Part shown: one piece after another, positions 18,463 to 27,281 of the stretch
Layout: every line of letters starts with the position of its first letter
Numbering within the stretch: the stretch's first letter is position 1
Source: G051903925 sp051903925
GTDB taxonomy: Bacteria > Pseudomonadota > Alphaproteobacteria > Zavarziniales > Zavarziniaceae
Length of the DNA stretch: 64,000 nt
NCBI RefSeq assembly: GCF_051903925.1
Contig: NZ_CP173678.1
Location: 3,782,001 to 3,846,000 of the forward strand
Direction of reading: 5' to 3'
Translations under genes and position numbers: made by a program
Notes under the pieces: generated by a model
The model's input: only the letters and a program-made list of their open reading frames with translations
Database searches by the model: none
Told to the model about the DNA's origin: nothing

Positions 18463-19665
18463 ATGCGTATTGCCCTGCACGAATTCGTTCCCTATGCCTT
18501 TCCCGTGCAGTTGTCGCGCGCCCTGGTCGCGCGTGGCCACGTGGTCCAGCACAGCTACTTTCCCAAGTCGGTGGCCCGCGCCGCCCTCTCGCGCAGGGCC
18601 GACGATCCGGAGGGCTTCATCCTCCACGGCGTCGCCCCCGATCATCCCTATGACAAGTACAAGTACCTTGCCCGCATCCGGCAGGAACGCTCGGTCGGCG
18701 CGCTTCTGGCGCGCGACCTGAAGGCATTCAATCCCGACGTCGTCGTGTTCTCGAACACGCCGGACGACGTCCTGACCAGTGCCGCGCGCAACCTGCCGCG
18801 CGACCTGCCCCTGGTCTGGTGGGTCCAGGACATCTATTCGATCGGCATCGAGTCGGTGCTCTCGCGCAAGTCGGGCCTGGTCGGCCGTGCCGCGGGCGCC
18901 TGGTATCGCGGCCTGGAGCGGGCTTTCGGCGCGCGGGCGCGGCGCGTCATCGCAATCACGCAGGACTTCCTGCCGGAACTCGCGCGGCGCGGCATGCCGG
19001 CGTCCAAGGTCGACGTGATCGAGAACTGGGCCCCGCTGGACGAGATCGTGCCGGTGGAGAAGGAGAATGCCTGGAAGCGGGAGCAGGGCCTGGCGGGGCG
19101 GCCGCTGGTCGTCTATTCCGGCATCCTGGGCCTGAAGCACAATCCGCTGGTCCTGGCCGATGCGGCACAGCGCCTGGCCCAGGCCGGCCGGGGCGACGTC
19201 GCCGTCGTCGTCGTCTCCAACGGCCCCGCGGCCGAGCGCCTGGCCGAGGAGCAGAAGGCGCGCAACCTGGAAAACCTGCGCGTGCTGCCCTGGCAGCCGT
19301 TCGAGCGCCTGTCCGAGGTGCTGTCCTCGGCCGACGTGCTGGTCGCGCTGATCGAGAAGGAGGCCGGGCAGTTTTCGGTCCCGTCCAAGGTGCTCAGCTA
19401 CATGTGCGTGGGCCGGGCGATGCTGTGCGCCATCCCGGCCGAGAACCTGGCCGCGCGCACCGTCGTCGGGGCGGGGGCCGGCCTGATCGTCGAGCCGGAC
19501 GACAATGACGGGTTCTGCTCGGCGCTGGAGCGCCTGCTGGCGGCGCCCGACCTGCGCGAGCGGATGGCCGCCAATGCCCGCGCCCATGCCACCCGCGCCT
19601 TCGACATCGAGCGCATCACCGACCAGTTCGAGGCGGTGCTGCGCAAGGCGACCGCGCCCGCCTGA
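18463..19665 (+). CDS. Glycosyltransferase family 4 protein (WbuB-like)
   Basis: 400 residues with a GT-B fold. Motifs are WWVQDIYSIGIESVL in the N-domain, VYSGILGLKHNP at the start of the donor domain, and FSVPSKVLSYMCVGRAML near the C-terminus. This is the WbuB-like subgroup, which in known loci transfers deoxy-aminosugars such as L-FucNAc. The donor here is not certain. It is transcribed alone, from an AT-richer 167-base divergent region that contains a 7-base inverted repeat (ATGCAGG/CCTGCAT at 18382-18418). Confidence 0.84.
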   Translation: MRIALHEFVPYAFPVQLSRALVARGHVVQHSYFPKSVARAALSRRADDPEGFILHGVAPDHPYDKYKYLARIRQERSVGALLARDLKAFNPDVVVFSNTPDDVLTSAARNLPRDLPLVWWVQDIYSIGIESVLSRKSGLVGRAAGAWYRGLERAFGARARRVIAITQDFLPELARRGMPASKVDVIENWAPLDEIVPVEKENAWKREQGLAGRPLVVYSGILGLKHNPLVLADAAQRLAQAGRGDVAVVVVSNGPAAERLAEEQKARNLENLRVLPWQPFERLSEVLSSADVLVALIEKEAGQFSVPSKVLSYMCVGRAMLCAIPAENLAARTVVGAGAGLIVEPDDNDGFCSALERLLAAPDLRERMAANARAHATRAFDIERITDQFEAVLRKATAPA

Positions 19666-19677
19666 GCGGGCACGCCG

Positions 19678-20646
19678 CTAGAGGGCGGCGGCGCCCATCA
19701 CCTCTTCCAGCGAGGCGAAGTATTCGATCGTGCGCGGCAGGCCGTCGGCCAGCGCCACGGTCGGCGCCCAGCCCAGGATGTCGCGTGCCAAGTCGATCTG
19801 CGGCTGACGCTGCAGCGGATCATCCTCGGGCAGCGGCAGGTGACGGATCTCGGACTTGGAGCCGGTCAGGGCGATGACCTGCTGCGCCAGTTCCAGGATG
19901 GTGAATTCCTTCGGATTGCCGAGGTTGATCGGCCCCGTGACCTCGTCCGGCGAGTTCATCAGCCGGATTAGGCCCTCGACCAGATCGTCGACGAAGCAGA
20001 AGGAGCGGGTCTGGCTGCCCTGGCCATAGACGGTGATGGGCTCGTTGCGCAGCGCCTGGACCACGAAGTTGGACACCACGCGGCCATCGTTCGGATGCAT
20101 GCGCGGCCCATAGGTATTGAAGATCCGCGCGACCTTGATGCGCAGCGCGTGCTGCCGGTAATAGTCGAAGAACAGCGTCTCGGCGCAGCGCTTGCCCTCG
20201 TCGTAGCAGGCGCGTGGCCCGATCGGATTGACGTTGCCGCGGTAGCTTTCGGGCTGCGGATGGACATGCGGATCGCCATAGACCTCGCTGGTGGAGGCCT
20301 GGAGGATCTTGGCCCCGACGCGCTTGGCAAGGCCCAGCATGTTGATCGCGCCATGCACGCTCGTCTTGGTCGTCTGGACCGGGTCGCGCTGGTAGTGGAT
20401 GGGCGAGGCCGGGCAGGCGAGATTGTAGATCTCGTCCACCTCGACATAGAGCGGGTGCGTCACGTCATGGCGCAGCAGTTCGAACTGCGGGCTGGACAGC
20501 AGGTGGGCGACATTGTCGCGCGAGCCGGTATAGAAATTGTCCACGCACAGGACGTCGTCGCCCGCCGCGATCAGCCGTTCGCACAGGTGCGAGCCCACGA
20601 ATCCAGCGCCACCCGTCACGAGGACGCGCTTGCGTAACCGTCTCAT
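19678..20646 (-). CDS. UDP-glucuronate decarboxylase (UDP-xylose synthase), SDR family
   Basis: 322 residues from the ATG that follows a good ribosome-binding site (GAAAGG, 4 bases upstream); an ATG eight codons earlier has no such site. VLVTGGAGFVGSHLCERL, VDNFYTGSRDNVAHL, CPASPIHYQRDPVQT, STSEVYGDPHVHPQPE and RIFNTYGPRMHPNDGRVVSN are diagnostic of UXS. It oxidises and decarboxylates UDP-glucuronate to UDP-xylose. UDP-glucose dehydrogenase, needed upstream, is not in the window. It converges on the GT4 gene with a 12-base gap. Confidence 0.93.
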   Translation of the reverse strand: MRRLRKRVLVTGGAGFVGSHLCERLIAAGDDVLCVDNFYTGSRDNVAHLLSSPQFELLRHDVTHPLYVEVDEIYNLACPASPIHYQRDPVQTTKTSVHGAINMLGLAKRVGAKILQASTSEVYGDPHVHPQPESYRGNVNPIGPRACYDEGKRCAETLFFDYYRQHALRIKVARIFNTYGPRMHPNDGRVVSNFVVQALRNEPITVYGQGSQTRSFCFVDDLVEGLIRLMNSPDEVTGPINLGNPKEFTILELAQQVIALTGSKSEIRHLPLPEDDPLQRQPQIDLARDILGWAPTVALADGLPRTIEYFASLEEVMGAAAL

Positions 20647-20873
20647 CCAGCCTTTCTCACATTGATGCACGCGGGTGGTCGAACGCGATCACCGCAGATC
20701 AGTTGGGCTCGCCGCCCTGTTCCCGCGCTCCCTGTCAGCCCAATCGGCAGATCAGCCCATGGCAACCGGACCCTGCGCCGTCCCGCTGCGGCGCGTCGTC
20801 CCTGCCCGCAGCGAAAAAGTGCCGGCCAAACGTCCTACTAGCAGTGCCCCCCGCCCAAAACAACAGGCATCCG

Positions 20874-21740
20874 TCACACCTGCAGCAGGCTGAGCAGGTA
20901 GCGGCCATAGTCGCTGGACGCCAGGGGTTCGGCCAGCCGACGCAGGTGATCCGCGTCGATCAGGCCCCGGGTGAAGGCGATTTCCTCCAGGCAGGCGATC
21001 TTCAATCCCTGGCGCCGCTCGATCGCCTGGATGAAGGTGCCCGCCTCGATCAGCGATTCCGGCGTGCCCATGTCCAGCCAGGCATAGCCGCGGCCAAGGC
21101 GCTCGACCTTCAGCCGCCCCGCCGCCAGATAGGCAAGGTTGACGTCCGTGATCTCCAGTTCGCCGCGCCTGGATGGGCGGACGCGCCGTGCAATCTCGAC
21201 CACGTCGTTGTCGTAGAAATAGAGGCCGGTGACCGCCCAGTGCGAGCGTGGCGCGCGCGGCTTCTCCTCGATCGACAGGGCACGACCCGCGGCGTCGAAC
21301 TCGACCACGCCATAGCGTTCGGGATCGCGCACCCAGTACCCGAAGACCGTGGCGCCCTGCCCCTGGCGCGCCGCCGCCTCCAGCTGCTCCGTCAGGCCGT
21401 GGCCGAAATAGATGTTGTCGCCAAGGACCAGGCAGACGGGATCCTTGCCGATGAATTGCTCGCCGATCAGGAAGGCCTGGGCCAGCCCCTCCGGCCTGGC
21501 TTGCGCGGCATAGCTGAGACGGATGCCCCAGCGGCTGCCATCGCCCAGCAGGGTCTGGAACTGCGGCTGGTCGCGGGGCGTGGTGATCACCAGGATGTCG
21601 GTGATCCCCGCCAGCATCAGGGTCGACAGCGGGTAGTAGATCATCGGCTTGTCATAGACGGGCAGCAGCTGCTTGCTGACGACAGTGGTCAGCGGGTGCA
21701 GCCGCGTGCCGGAGCCGCCGGCCAGGATGATCCCCTTCAT
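20874..21740 (-). CDS. rfbA: Glucose-1-phosphate thymidylyltransferase
   Basis: 288 residues. MKGIILAGGSGTRLHPLT, VYDKPMIYYPLSTLMLAG, LGDNIYFGHG and GYAWLDMGTPESLIEA are RmlA/RfbA motifs. It makes dTDP-glucose from dTTP and glucose-1-phosphate, the committed step to dTDP-L-rhamnose, and is usually feedback-inhibited by dTDP-rhamnose. The start overlaps the rfbB stop by four bases (ATGA). Confidence 0.95.
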   Translation of the reverse strand: MKGIILAGGSGTRLHPLTTVVSKQLLPVYDKPMIYYPLSTLMLAGITDILVITTPRDQPQFQTLLGDGSRWGIRLSYAAQARPEGLAQAFLIGEQFIGKDPVCLVLGDNIYFGHGLTEQLEAAARQGQGATVFGYWVRDPERYGVVEFDAAGRALSIEEKPRAPRSHWAVTGLYFYDNDVVEIARRVRPSRRGELEITDVNLAYLAAGRLKVERLGRGYAWLDMGTPESLIEAGTFIQAIERRQGLKIACLEEIAFTRGLIDADHLRRLAEPLASSDYGRYLLSLLQV

Positions 21741-22837
21741 GGCGCGGTCGCCCCCGCGCCAATGCTTCCCAGTCCGATGCTTCCCAGTCCGCTGCTCCCC
21801 AGGCGCTCGCCGCCATAGACGCCGTCGCGCAAGGGGCGCCACCATGCCTCGTTGTCCAGGTACCAGCGGACCGTGTCGGCCAGGCCCTCCTCGAACGTGC
21901 GCTGCGGCGTCCAGCCCAGTTCGCTGCGCAGGCGGCTGCTGTCGATCGCATAGCGGGCGTCATGGCCGGGCCGGTCGGTCACGAAGCGGATCAGGTCGGC
22001 ATGGCGCCGCCCCGGCTGTGGCCGCAGCCGGTCGAGCAGAACGCAGATCGCCTGGACCACGTCGATGTTGCGCCGCTCGGCATTGGCCCCGACGGCATAG
22101 CTCTCCCCCACCCGTCCCTGGCTCAGGATCAGGCACAGCGCGCGGGCGTGATCCTCGACATGCAGCCAGTCGCGCACATTGGTGCCGCCGCCATAGACCG
22201 GCAATGCCTGGCCATGCAGCGCGTTCAGGATCGTGAGCGGGATCAGCTTCTCGGGGAAATGATAAGGCCCGTAATTGTTGGAACAGTTGCTGATGACCAC
22301 GGGCAGCCCAAAGGAATGGTGCCACGCCCGCACCAGGTGGTCGGCCGAGGCCTTGCTGGCGGAATACGGGCTGGTCGGCGCATAGGCCGTGCTCTCGTCG
22401 AACAGGCCTTCCGCCCCAAGCGAGCCGAACACCTCGTCCGTTGAGACATGATGGAAGCGGAATGCCGCGCGACGCTCCGGCGGCAGTCCGGCCCAGTAGG
22501 TCCGCGCCGCCTCCAGCAGGGTATAGGTGCCCACGATGTTGGTCTGGATGAAGGCTGCGGGGCCGTCGAGCGAGCGGTCAACATGCGATTCCGCCGCCAG
22601 ATGCATGACGGCGTCGGGCTGATGGTCACGAAAAATGCGCAGCATCGCGACCGCGTCGCATATATCGGCGATTTCGAGCTTATAGTAAGGACTGTCCGAA
22701 ACCGGGGTGAGTGATGCCAGACTGGCTGCATAGGTCAGCTTGTCGACCACCACGACCCTCAGGCCGAGCGTGCCGATCATGTGGCGGACGACGGCAGAAC
22801 CGATGAAACCGGCACCGCCCGTAACGAGGACCCTCAT
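21737..22837 (-). CDS. rfbB: dTDP-glucose 4,6-dehydratase
   Basis: 366 residues. MRVLVTGGAGFIGSAVVRH, the VVVDKLTYAASLASL loop, HLAAESHVDRSLDGP, HVSTDEVFGSLG and YSASKASADHLVRAW are RmlB signatures. It turns dTDP-glucose into dTDP-4-keto-6-deoxyglucose. The chosen ATG follows GGGAG by five bases. It starts a minus-strand rfbB-rfbA pair; rfbC and rfbD lie on the other side of the divergent promoter region on the plus strand. Confidence 0.95.
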   Translation of the reverse strand: MRVLVTGGAGFIGSAVVRHMIGTLGLRVVVVDKLTYAASLASLTPVSDSPYYKLEIADICDAVAMLRIFRDHQPDAVMHLAAESHVDRSLDGPAAFIQTNIVGTYTLLEAARTYWAGLPPERRAAFRFHHVSTDEVFGSLGAEGLFDESTAYAPTSPYSASKASADHLVRAWHHSFGLPVVISNCSNNYGPYHFPEKLIPLTILNALHGQALPVYGGGTNVRDWLHVEDHARALCLILSQGRVGESYAVGANAERRNIDVVQAICVLLDRLRPQPGRRHADLIRFVTDRPGHDARYAIDSSRLRSELGWTPQRTFEEGLADTVRWYLDNEAWWRPLRDGVYGGERLGSSGLGSIGLGSIGAGATAP

Positions 22838-22907
22838 GTCGGCTCCCATATCAACTCTGGGCGACATTACAAGCCGGCGCCGGCCGGTGGACCCGCGGAC
22901 GGGTTTG

Positions 22908-22918
22908 TTGCGTCGCAA
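22908..22918. promoter_or_regulatory. Palindrome TTGC-N3-GCAA in rfbB/priming-transferase divergent region
   Basis: TTGCGTCGCAA lies between the divergent rfbB and sugar-phosphate transferase genes, 71 bases upstream of the rfbB start and 154 upstream of the other. It shares the TGC-N3-GCA core with the site upstream of gmd. Placement suits control of both transcription units. Regulator identity is inferred only. Confidence 0.42.
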
Positions 22919-23012
22919 TATCGATGGGCGCGCGCGTTCCGCCTGGCGCCGTGAAACCCCTTCAATTTTCCCGCGGAACGTGACGGCCGTCGCAGCCACG
23001 GCGCTATGTCGC

Positions 23013-23041
23013 TTGACCTTGTTCAATGCTGCGTTACAGCA
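23013..23041 (+). promoter_or_regulatory. Candidate promoter of priming sugar transferase
   Basis: TTGACC, 17 bases, then ACAGCA, about 30 bases before the ATG. The -35 matches well and the -10 poorly. An inverted repeat GCTGCG-N11-CGCAGC (23028-23050) overlaps the -10 and could be an operator. Confidence 0.3.
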
Positions 23042-23071
23042 TACCGCAGCGGGTAAAGCTGGAGAGGCCCT

Positions 23072-23755
23072 ATGAGTATTGACGGTCGGTCATTTGCAAT
23101 GACTTCAAGTACCGTGCCTCAGTCCTCCCCGAACAAGACCCCCTACCGGAAGTCGGCACCCCTGTCGAAGGAGGTGTTCGATCGGACCTGCGCGTTTGTT
23201 GCGCTGCTCCTGTTGCTGCCTGTTCTGATTCTCGTGGGCATCGCGATCAAGATCACCAGTCCAGGCCCGATCATGTTCAAGCAGAAGCGGGCCGGCCTCA
23301 ACAATGAGGTGTTCTGGATCTACAAGTTCCGAACAATGTACACGGACAAGCTGGATCACGGCGGACGCAACCAGACGCAGCGAAACGACCCGCGCGTGAC
23401 GCCGCTCGGTGCGTTCTTGCGCCGCACCAGCATCGACGAACTGCCCCAGGTCCTGAACGTCCTGCGGGGCGAGATGTCGCTGGTGGGACCGCGCCCGCAT
23501 CCGCTGGAAATGTCGATCCAGGGCAAGGCGACCCACGACCTGGTCGAGAACTATGGTGATCGCCACGCGATGAAGCCGGGCATCACCGGCTGGGCCCAGG
23601 TCAACGGCCTGCGCGGCGCGTGCGACGAACCCGACCAGCTGACGAACCGGGTCAAGGCCGACCTGTACTACATCCGCAACTGGTCGTTCCTGCTCGACAT
23701 CAAGATCATCCTGAAGACCGTGCTGATCGTGTTCCGCCGCGACGGAGCCTATTGA
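23072..23755 (+). CDS. Undecaprenyl-phosphate sugar-1-phosphate transferase (priming enzyme, bacterial sugar transferase family)
   Basis: 227 residues. One membrane hairpin near residues 38-60 (FVALLLLLPVLILVGIAIKI) is followed by the catalytic domain. That domain has PIMFKQKRAGLN, FWIYKFRTMYTD, RRTSIDELPQVLNVLRGEMS, VGPRP and KPGITGWAQVNG. It lacks the long N-terminal domain of WcaJ/WbaP, so it is the short ExoY/PglC-like form. It transfers a hexose-1-phosphate to undecaprenyl phosphate, starting repeat-unit assembly at the inner membrane. GGAGAG precedes the ATG. It is followed by rfbC. Confidence 0.92.
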   Translation: MSIDGRSFAMTSSTVPQSSPNKTPYRKSAPLSKEVFDRTCAFVALLLLLPVLILVGIAIKITSPGPIMFKQKRAGLNNEVFWIYKFRTMYTDKLDHGGRNQTQRNDPRVTPLGAFLRRTSIDELPQVLNVLRGEMSLVGPRPHPLEMSIQGKATHDLVENYGDRHAMKPGITGWAQVNGLRGACDEPDQLTNRVKADLYYIRNWSFLLDIKIILKTVLIVFRRDGAY

Positions 23756-23775
23756 GCGCGGCATCAACCGCATCG

Positions 23776-24372
23776 ATGCCTGCCCCACTCCATGTCGAGC
23801 CCCTGGCCCTGGCCGGGGTGTTCCTGCTGACGCCCGCGCGGTTCGAGGACCAGCGCGGCTGGTTCAGCGAGGTCTTTTCCCTGGGCGCGTTCGAGGCCCA
23901 GGTGGGACCTGTCGCATTCATCCAGGATAACCAGTCCCTGTCCCGCGCGGCCGGCACCGTCCGGGGCCTGCACTTCCAGCACGCGCCTCATGGCCAGGCC
24001 AAGCTGGTGCGCGTGCTGCGGGGCAGCATCCTGGACGTCGTCGTCGATATCCGTCCCGCCTCGCCCTGCTTCGGGCGGCATGTCGCGGTGCAGCTTGACG
24101 CGCGCGATGGCCGCCAGCTGTTCGTGCCGGCGGGTTTCGCGCATGGCTTCTGTACGCTCGAGGCGGACACGGAAGTCCTCTACAAGGTCGACGCGGCCTA
24201 TGCGCCGGACCACGATGCCGGGATCCACTGGCGCGATCCCGACCTTGCCATCGCCTGGCCCATCGCGGCGGACGCGGCCACCATCTCGGCCAAGGACGCC
24301 GCCCTGCCCCGCCTGCGCGACCTCCGTGCGCCCGGTGGCGCGCCGATTGTCCGGGCGGCGCCCGCCGACTAG
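23776..24372 (+). CDS. rfbC: dTDP-4-dehydrorhamnose 3,5-epimerase
   Basis: 198 residues, cupin fold. ARFEDQRGWFSEVFS, FIQDNQSLSRAAGTVRGLHFQ with the catalytic His region, DVVVDIRPASPCFG and FVPAGFAHGFCTLE are RmlC motifs. It epimerises dTDP-4-keto-6-deoxyglucose at C3 and C5. The gene starts 20 bases after the priming transferase. The next gene is a transporter, which separates it from rfbD. Confidence 0.94.
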   Translation: MPAPLHVEPLALAGVFLLTPARFEDQRGWFSEVFSLGAFEAQVGPVAFIQDNQSLSRAAGTVRGLHFQHAPHGQAKLVRVLRGSILDVVVDIRPASPCFGRHVAVQLDARDGRQLFVPAGFAHGFCTLEADTEVLYKVDAAYAPDHDAGIHWRDPDLAIAWPIAADAATISAKDAALPRLRDLRAPGGAPIVRAAPAD

Positions 24373-24446
24373 AATGGCCTGCGCGTCTCTGGGCGCGTCG
24401 TCGGGCGTGGCGCCCTCCCAGTCCAGACATCAAACCGGGGCGTGAC

Positions 24447-25676
24447 ATGCCTGCAGTCCTGGCCGTCGGCTCGATCCTGCTGGGGATCGGCCTGGTATCC
24501 GTCGGGACGGGTCTGCTCAGCACGTTCCTGTCCGTCCGCCTCGACATGGACCAGGTCGGGGACGGCGCGATCGCCCTGATCCTGACCGGCTACCCGCTGG
24601 GCTTCCTTCTGGGCTGCCTGCGCGGCCGGGTGATCATCCAGAGCGTGGGGCATATCCGCGCCTTTGCCGCATTCGGCGGCTTCATGTGCGCGGCCACCCT
24701 CGCCTTCGTGATCTGGGACAGTCCCTGGTTCTGGTTCGCGTTGCGCATCGGCAATGGCCTGTGTGCCGCGGGCCTGTTCACCATCGCCGAGTCGTGGCTG
24801 CAGGCGCGCACGCCCGCAGCCTCTCGCGGCCTGGTGATCGGCTGCTACATGATCTCGGACAAGCTGGCCTATTCCGCGGGCCAGATGCTGATGACCTCGG
24901 CCGACCCGCATGGCCCGGTCCTGTTCGCGCTGGCGGCCATGGCCTATGCCCTGTGCCTAGTCCCGGTGTCCCTGACGCGGGCCGAAAGCCCGTCCATCGC
25001 CGGCAGCGTCCGCCTCAACTTCCTGCAGCTCTATCGCATCTCGCCGGTCGGCATCGTCGGCACCTTCGTCGCCGGCGTCATCAACACGGCGGTGCTGTCG
25101 CTGAGCCCGATCATGCTGGGCAATCGCGGCCTGGACACGGCCCAGATCGCGACCGTGATGACCGCCCTGACCCTGGGTGGACTGGTTCTGCAATGGCCGA
25201 TCGGCTGGTTGTCCGACCATTTCGACCGCCGCCGGGTCCTGCTGGGAATCACCATCGCAACGGCCCTCGTCGCGCTGCTGGTGGCGGCGATCCCGACCGG
25301 CAATGTCGTCGTCCTGGCAGTCCTGGCGGTTGCCTATGGCGGCATCGCCTTCGCGATCTATCCCGTCGCCATCGCGCACGCCATCGACTTCGCCGAGAAT
25401 CGCCAGGTAGTGGAGGTATCCAGCGGCCTGCTGCTCAGCTGGGCGGCGGGCTCCGTCGCGGGGCCTGCCATCGCCTCCTTTGCCATGGAACGGGTCGGCA
25501 CCGCCGGCCTCTATGGCTATGCGGCCCTGACCACGGCGCTGTTCGCCGCCTTCATCATCTGGCGGATGACGCGGCGCGCGCCGCTGCCCAATGACCTGCA
25601 GGGTCGCTTCGTGCCGATGCCGCAGACGACGCCGACCTCGGGCGCGCTCAATCCCCGCGGCTCGGACGCGGGCTGA
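24447..25676 (+). CDS. MFS transporter
   Basis: 409 residues with about 12 hydrophobic helices. LILTGYPLGFLLGCLRGRV (loop 2-3 motif), ESWLQARTPAASRGLVIG and the second-half repeat GWLSDHFDRRRVLLG show a major facilitator of the YcaD-like group. The substrate is unknown. Its position between rfbC and rfbD, with only 8 bases before rfbD, means it is probably cotranscribed with rhamnose synthesis, but nothing in the sequence ties it to sugars. Confidence 0.85.
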   Translation: MPAVLAVGSILLGIGLVSVGTGLLSTFLSVRLDMDQVGDGAIALILTGYPLGFLLGCLRGRVIIQSVGHIRAFAAFGGFMCAATLAFVIWDSPWFWFALRIGNGLCAAGLFTIAESWLQARTPAASRGLVIGCYMISDKLAYSAGQMLMTSADPHGPVLFALAAMAYALCLVPVSLTRAESPSIAGSVRLNFLQLYRISPVGIVGTFVAGVINTAVLSLSPIMLGNRGLDTAQIATVMTALTLGGLVLQWPIGWLSDHFDRRRVLLGITIATALVALLVAAIPTGNVVVLAVLAVAYGGIAFAIYPVAIAHAIDFAENRQVVEVSSGLLLSWAAGSVAGPAIASFAMERVGTAGLYGYAALTTALFAAFIIWRMTRRAPLPNDLQGRFVPMPQTTPTSGALNPRGSDAG

Positions 25677-25684
25677 GCGGCGGC

Positions 25685-26551
25685 ATGCGGATCCTTGTCC
25701 TGGGCCGTCACGGACAGGTCGCGCAGGAACTTGCGCGCCACGGTCCGGCCACCGGCTGCACCGTCGCCTGCGTCGGGCGCGAGCAGGCGCAGCCCGCGTC
25801 CGTTGCGGCGCTGATCGCCGACGCGCGGCCGGTCGCCGTGATCAACGCGGCCGCCTACAACGCCGTCGACCAGGCGGAGCAGGAGGAGGCCTTGGCGATG
25901 GCGGTCAACGCCACGCTGCCGGGAGTGGCGGCGCGCGTCTGCGCGGCGCTCGGCGTGCCGTTCCTGCACATCTCGACCGGCTATGTCTTCGCCGGCGACC
26001 GGCCCGGCGCCTATGCCGAGGATGACGCGCCCGGTCCGCTGGGCGCCTATGGCCGCAGCAAACTGGCGGGGGAGGCCGCCGTCCGGGCGGCGGGCGGCCA
26101 TGCCGCCATCGTGCGCACGTCCTGGGTGTTCTCACCCTTCGGCAGCAATTTCGTGAAGACGATGCTGCGCGTGGGCGCCGCCAATGACGCGGTGCAGGTG
26201 GTCGACGACCAGCACGGCCAGCCGACCTGCGCCGCCGACCTGGCGCAGGCCCTGCTGGTCATGGCGCGGGCCATGGTCACGACGCCGGCGCCCGGGCAGG
26301 CCGGCCTGTTCCACCTGACGGGCGCCGGCCCGCTGAGCTGGGCCGGCTTCGCCGAGGAGATCTTCGCGGCCTCGACCCTGCACCCGCGCCCGCGGGTGGT
26401 CCGCATCGCGTCGGCCGATTATCCGGTCCCGGCGCGGCGGCCCGCCAATGGCGTACTGGACTGCCGGCGGATCGGCGCGGTTTTTGGTGTCACGCCAGCC
26501 GACTGGCGCATCGGGTTGGCCCACGTCCTGGCCGAACTGGGCGCCCGCTAG
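25685..26551 (+). CDS. rfbD: dTDP-4-dehydrorhamnose reductase
   Basis: 288 residues. MRILVLGRHGQVAQELARH, NAAAYNAVDQAEQEE, HISTGYVFAGD, YGRSKLAGEAAV and RTSWVFSPFG fit RmlD. It reduces the 4-keto group to give dTDP-L-rhamnose with NAD(P)H. It completes the pathway begun by rfbA and rfbB. Its stop overlaps the convergent tetR-like gene by four bases, which marks the right edge of the polysaccharide region. Confidence 0.93.
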   Translation: MRILVLGRHGQVAQELARHGPATGCTVACVGREQAQPASVAALIADARPVAVINAAAYNAVDQAEQEEALAMAVNATLPGVAARVCAALGVPFLHISTGYVFAGDRPGAYAEDDAPGPLGAYGRSKLAGEAAVRAAGGHAAIVRTSWVFSPFGSNFVKTMLRVGAANDAVQVVDDQHGQPTCAADLAQALLVMARAMVTTPAPGQAGLFHLTGAGPLSWAGFAEEIFAASTLHPRPRVVRIASADYPVPARRPANGVLDCRRIGAVFGVTPADWRIGLAHVLAELGAR

Positions 26552-27168
26552 GCCGGCTGCCTGGGCGCCAGGCCGTTGAGAAGAATGCGCGTCACGCGGC
26601 GCGCATGGGCCGCGATCATCACGTCTGTGATGGCATCAACCGCGCCCAGGGCCAGCAGGGTCGGCCATTCGCCCTGCGCCATCGCGACGAACAGGGACAC
26701 GATCTCCATCGGGTCGTCGTCGAAAGCCAGGTGCCCCTGGTCGCGCCACAGGCAGAAGATTGCGGCGAAGCGGCGGCGATCCTCGTCGATCACGCCGCCG
26801 GCCATGCGCAGGGCTGCTCCGCCCGGGCCATCGGCGACGATGGCGCGGCTCAGCGGCTCCACCGCCAGGACGAAACGCAGGGTTTCCTCGGCGATGATGG
26901 GCAGCACCACGTCCGGCGGCTGGCCCTGGGCCAGGGCTGCGGCGCTGCCCCTTGTCGTGCCCTGCAGCCGCGCCTGGAACAACGTGCTGAACAGCTGCTC
27001 CTTGTTGCCGAACCAGGCATAGAGCGTCTCCTTGGACGCACGCGCGGTTCGGGCAATGGCCGCCATGCTGGCGCCGGCATAGCCCTTGGCCGCGAACTCC
27101 TGGAAGGCGGCGTCCAGGATCTCCTGGCGGCGCTCCTCCCGCGGCGCTCGGCTGGACGCAGTCTCCAT
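26548..27168 (-). CDS. TetR/AcrR-family transcriptional regulator
   Basis: 206 residues. The N-terminal helix-turn-helix is EILDAAFQEFAAKGYAGASM followed by AAIARTARASKETLYAWFGNKEQLF (residues about 15-62). The C-terminal domain is of the TetR_C AefR-like type, which should bind a small ligand. It is divergent from an SDR gene 113 bases away, with an operator-like repeat cluster between them, so it probably represses that gene and itself. Confidence 0.9.
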   Translation of the reverse strand: METASSRAPREERRQEILDAAFQEFAAKGYAGASMAAIARTARASKETLYAWFGNKEQLFSTLFQARLQGTTRGSAAALAQGQPPDVVLPIIAEETLRFVLAVEPLSRAIVADGPGGAALRMAGGVIDEDRRRFAAIFCLWRDQGHLAFDDDPMEIVSLFVAMAQGEWPTLLALGAVDAITDVMIAAHARRVTRILLNGLAPRQPA

Positions 27169-27220
27169 CCCCCTACCTAGCCCGCTCCCGGCACCGCGTC
27201 CAGCTCTTGCGTACCCGCCA

Positions 27221-27259
27221 GTACGGCTGTATCGCTATCCGTACCGAACCGTACGGTAC
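27221..27259. promoter_or_regulatory. Operator-like repeat cluster between tetR-like and SDR genes
   Basis: The divergent gap holds GTACGG-N12-CCGTAC (27221-27244) and, overlapping it, GTACCG-N7-CGGTAC (27241-27259) with a perfect ACCGTACGGT core at 27248-27257. The GTAC-containing half-sites repeat on both strands. TetR-family repressors bind such short palindromes in divergent promoters. The binding protein is inferred to be the adjacent TetR. Confidence 0.55.
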
Positions 27260-27281
27260 ATTCGATGAGACGGAGGATACC

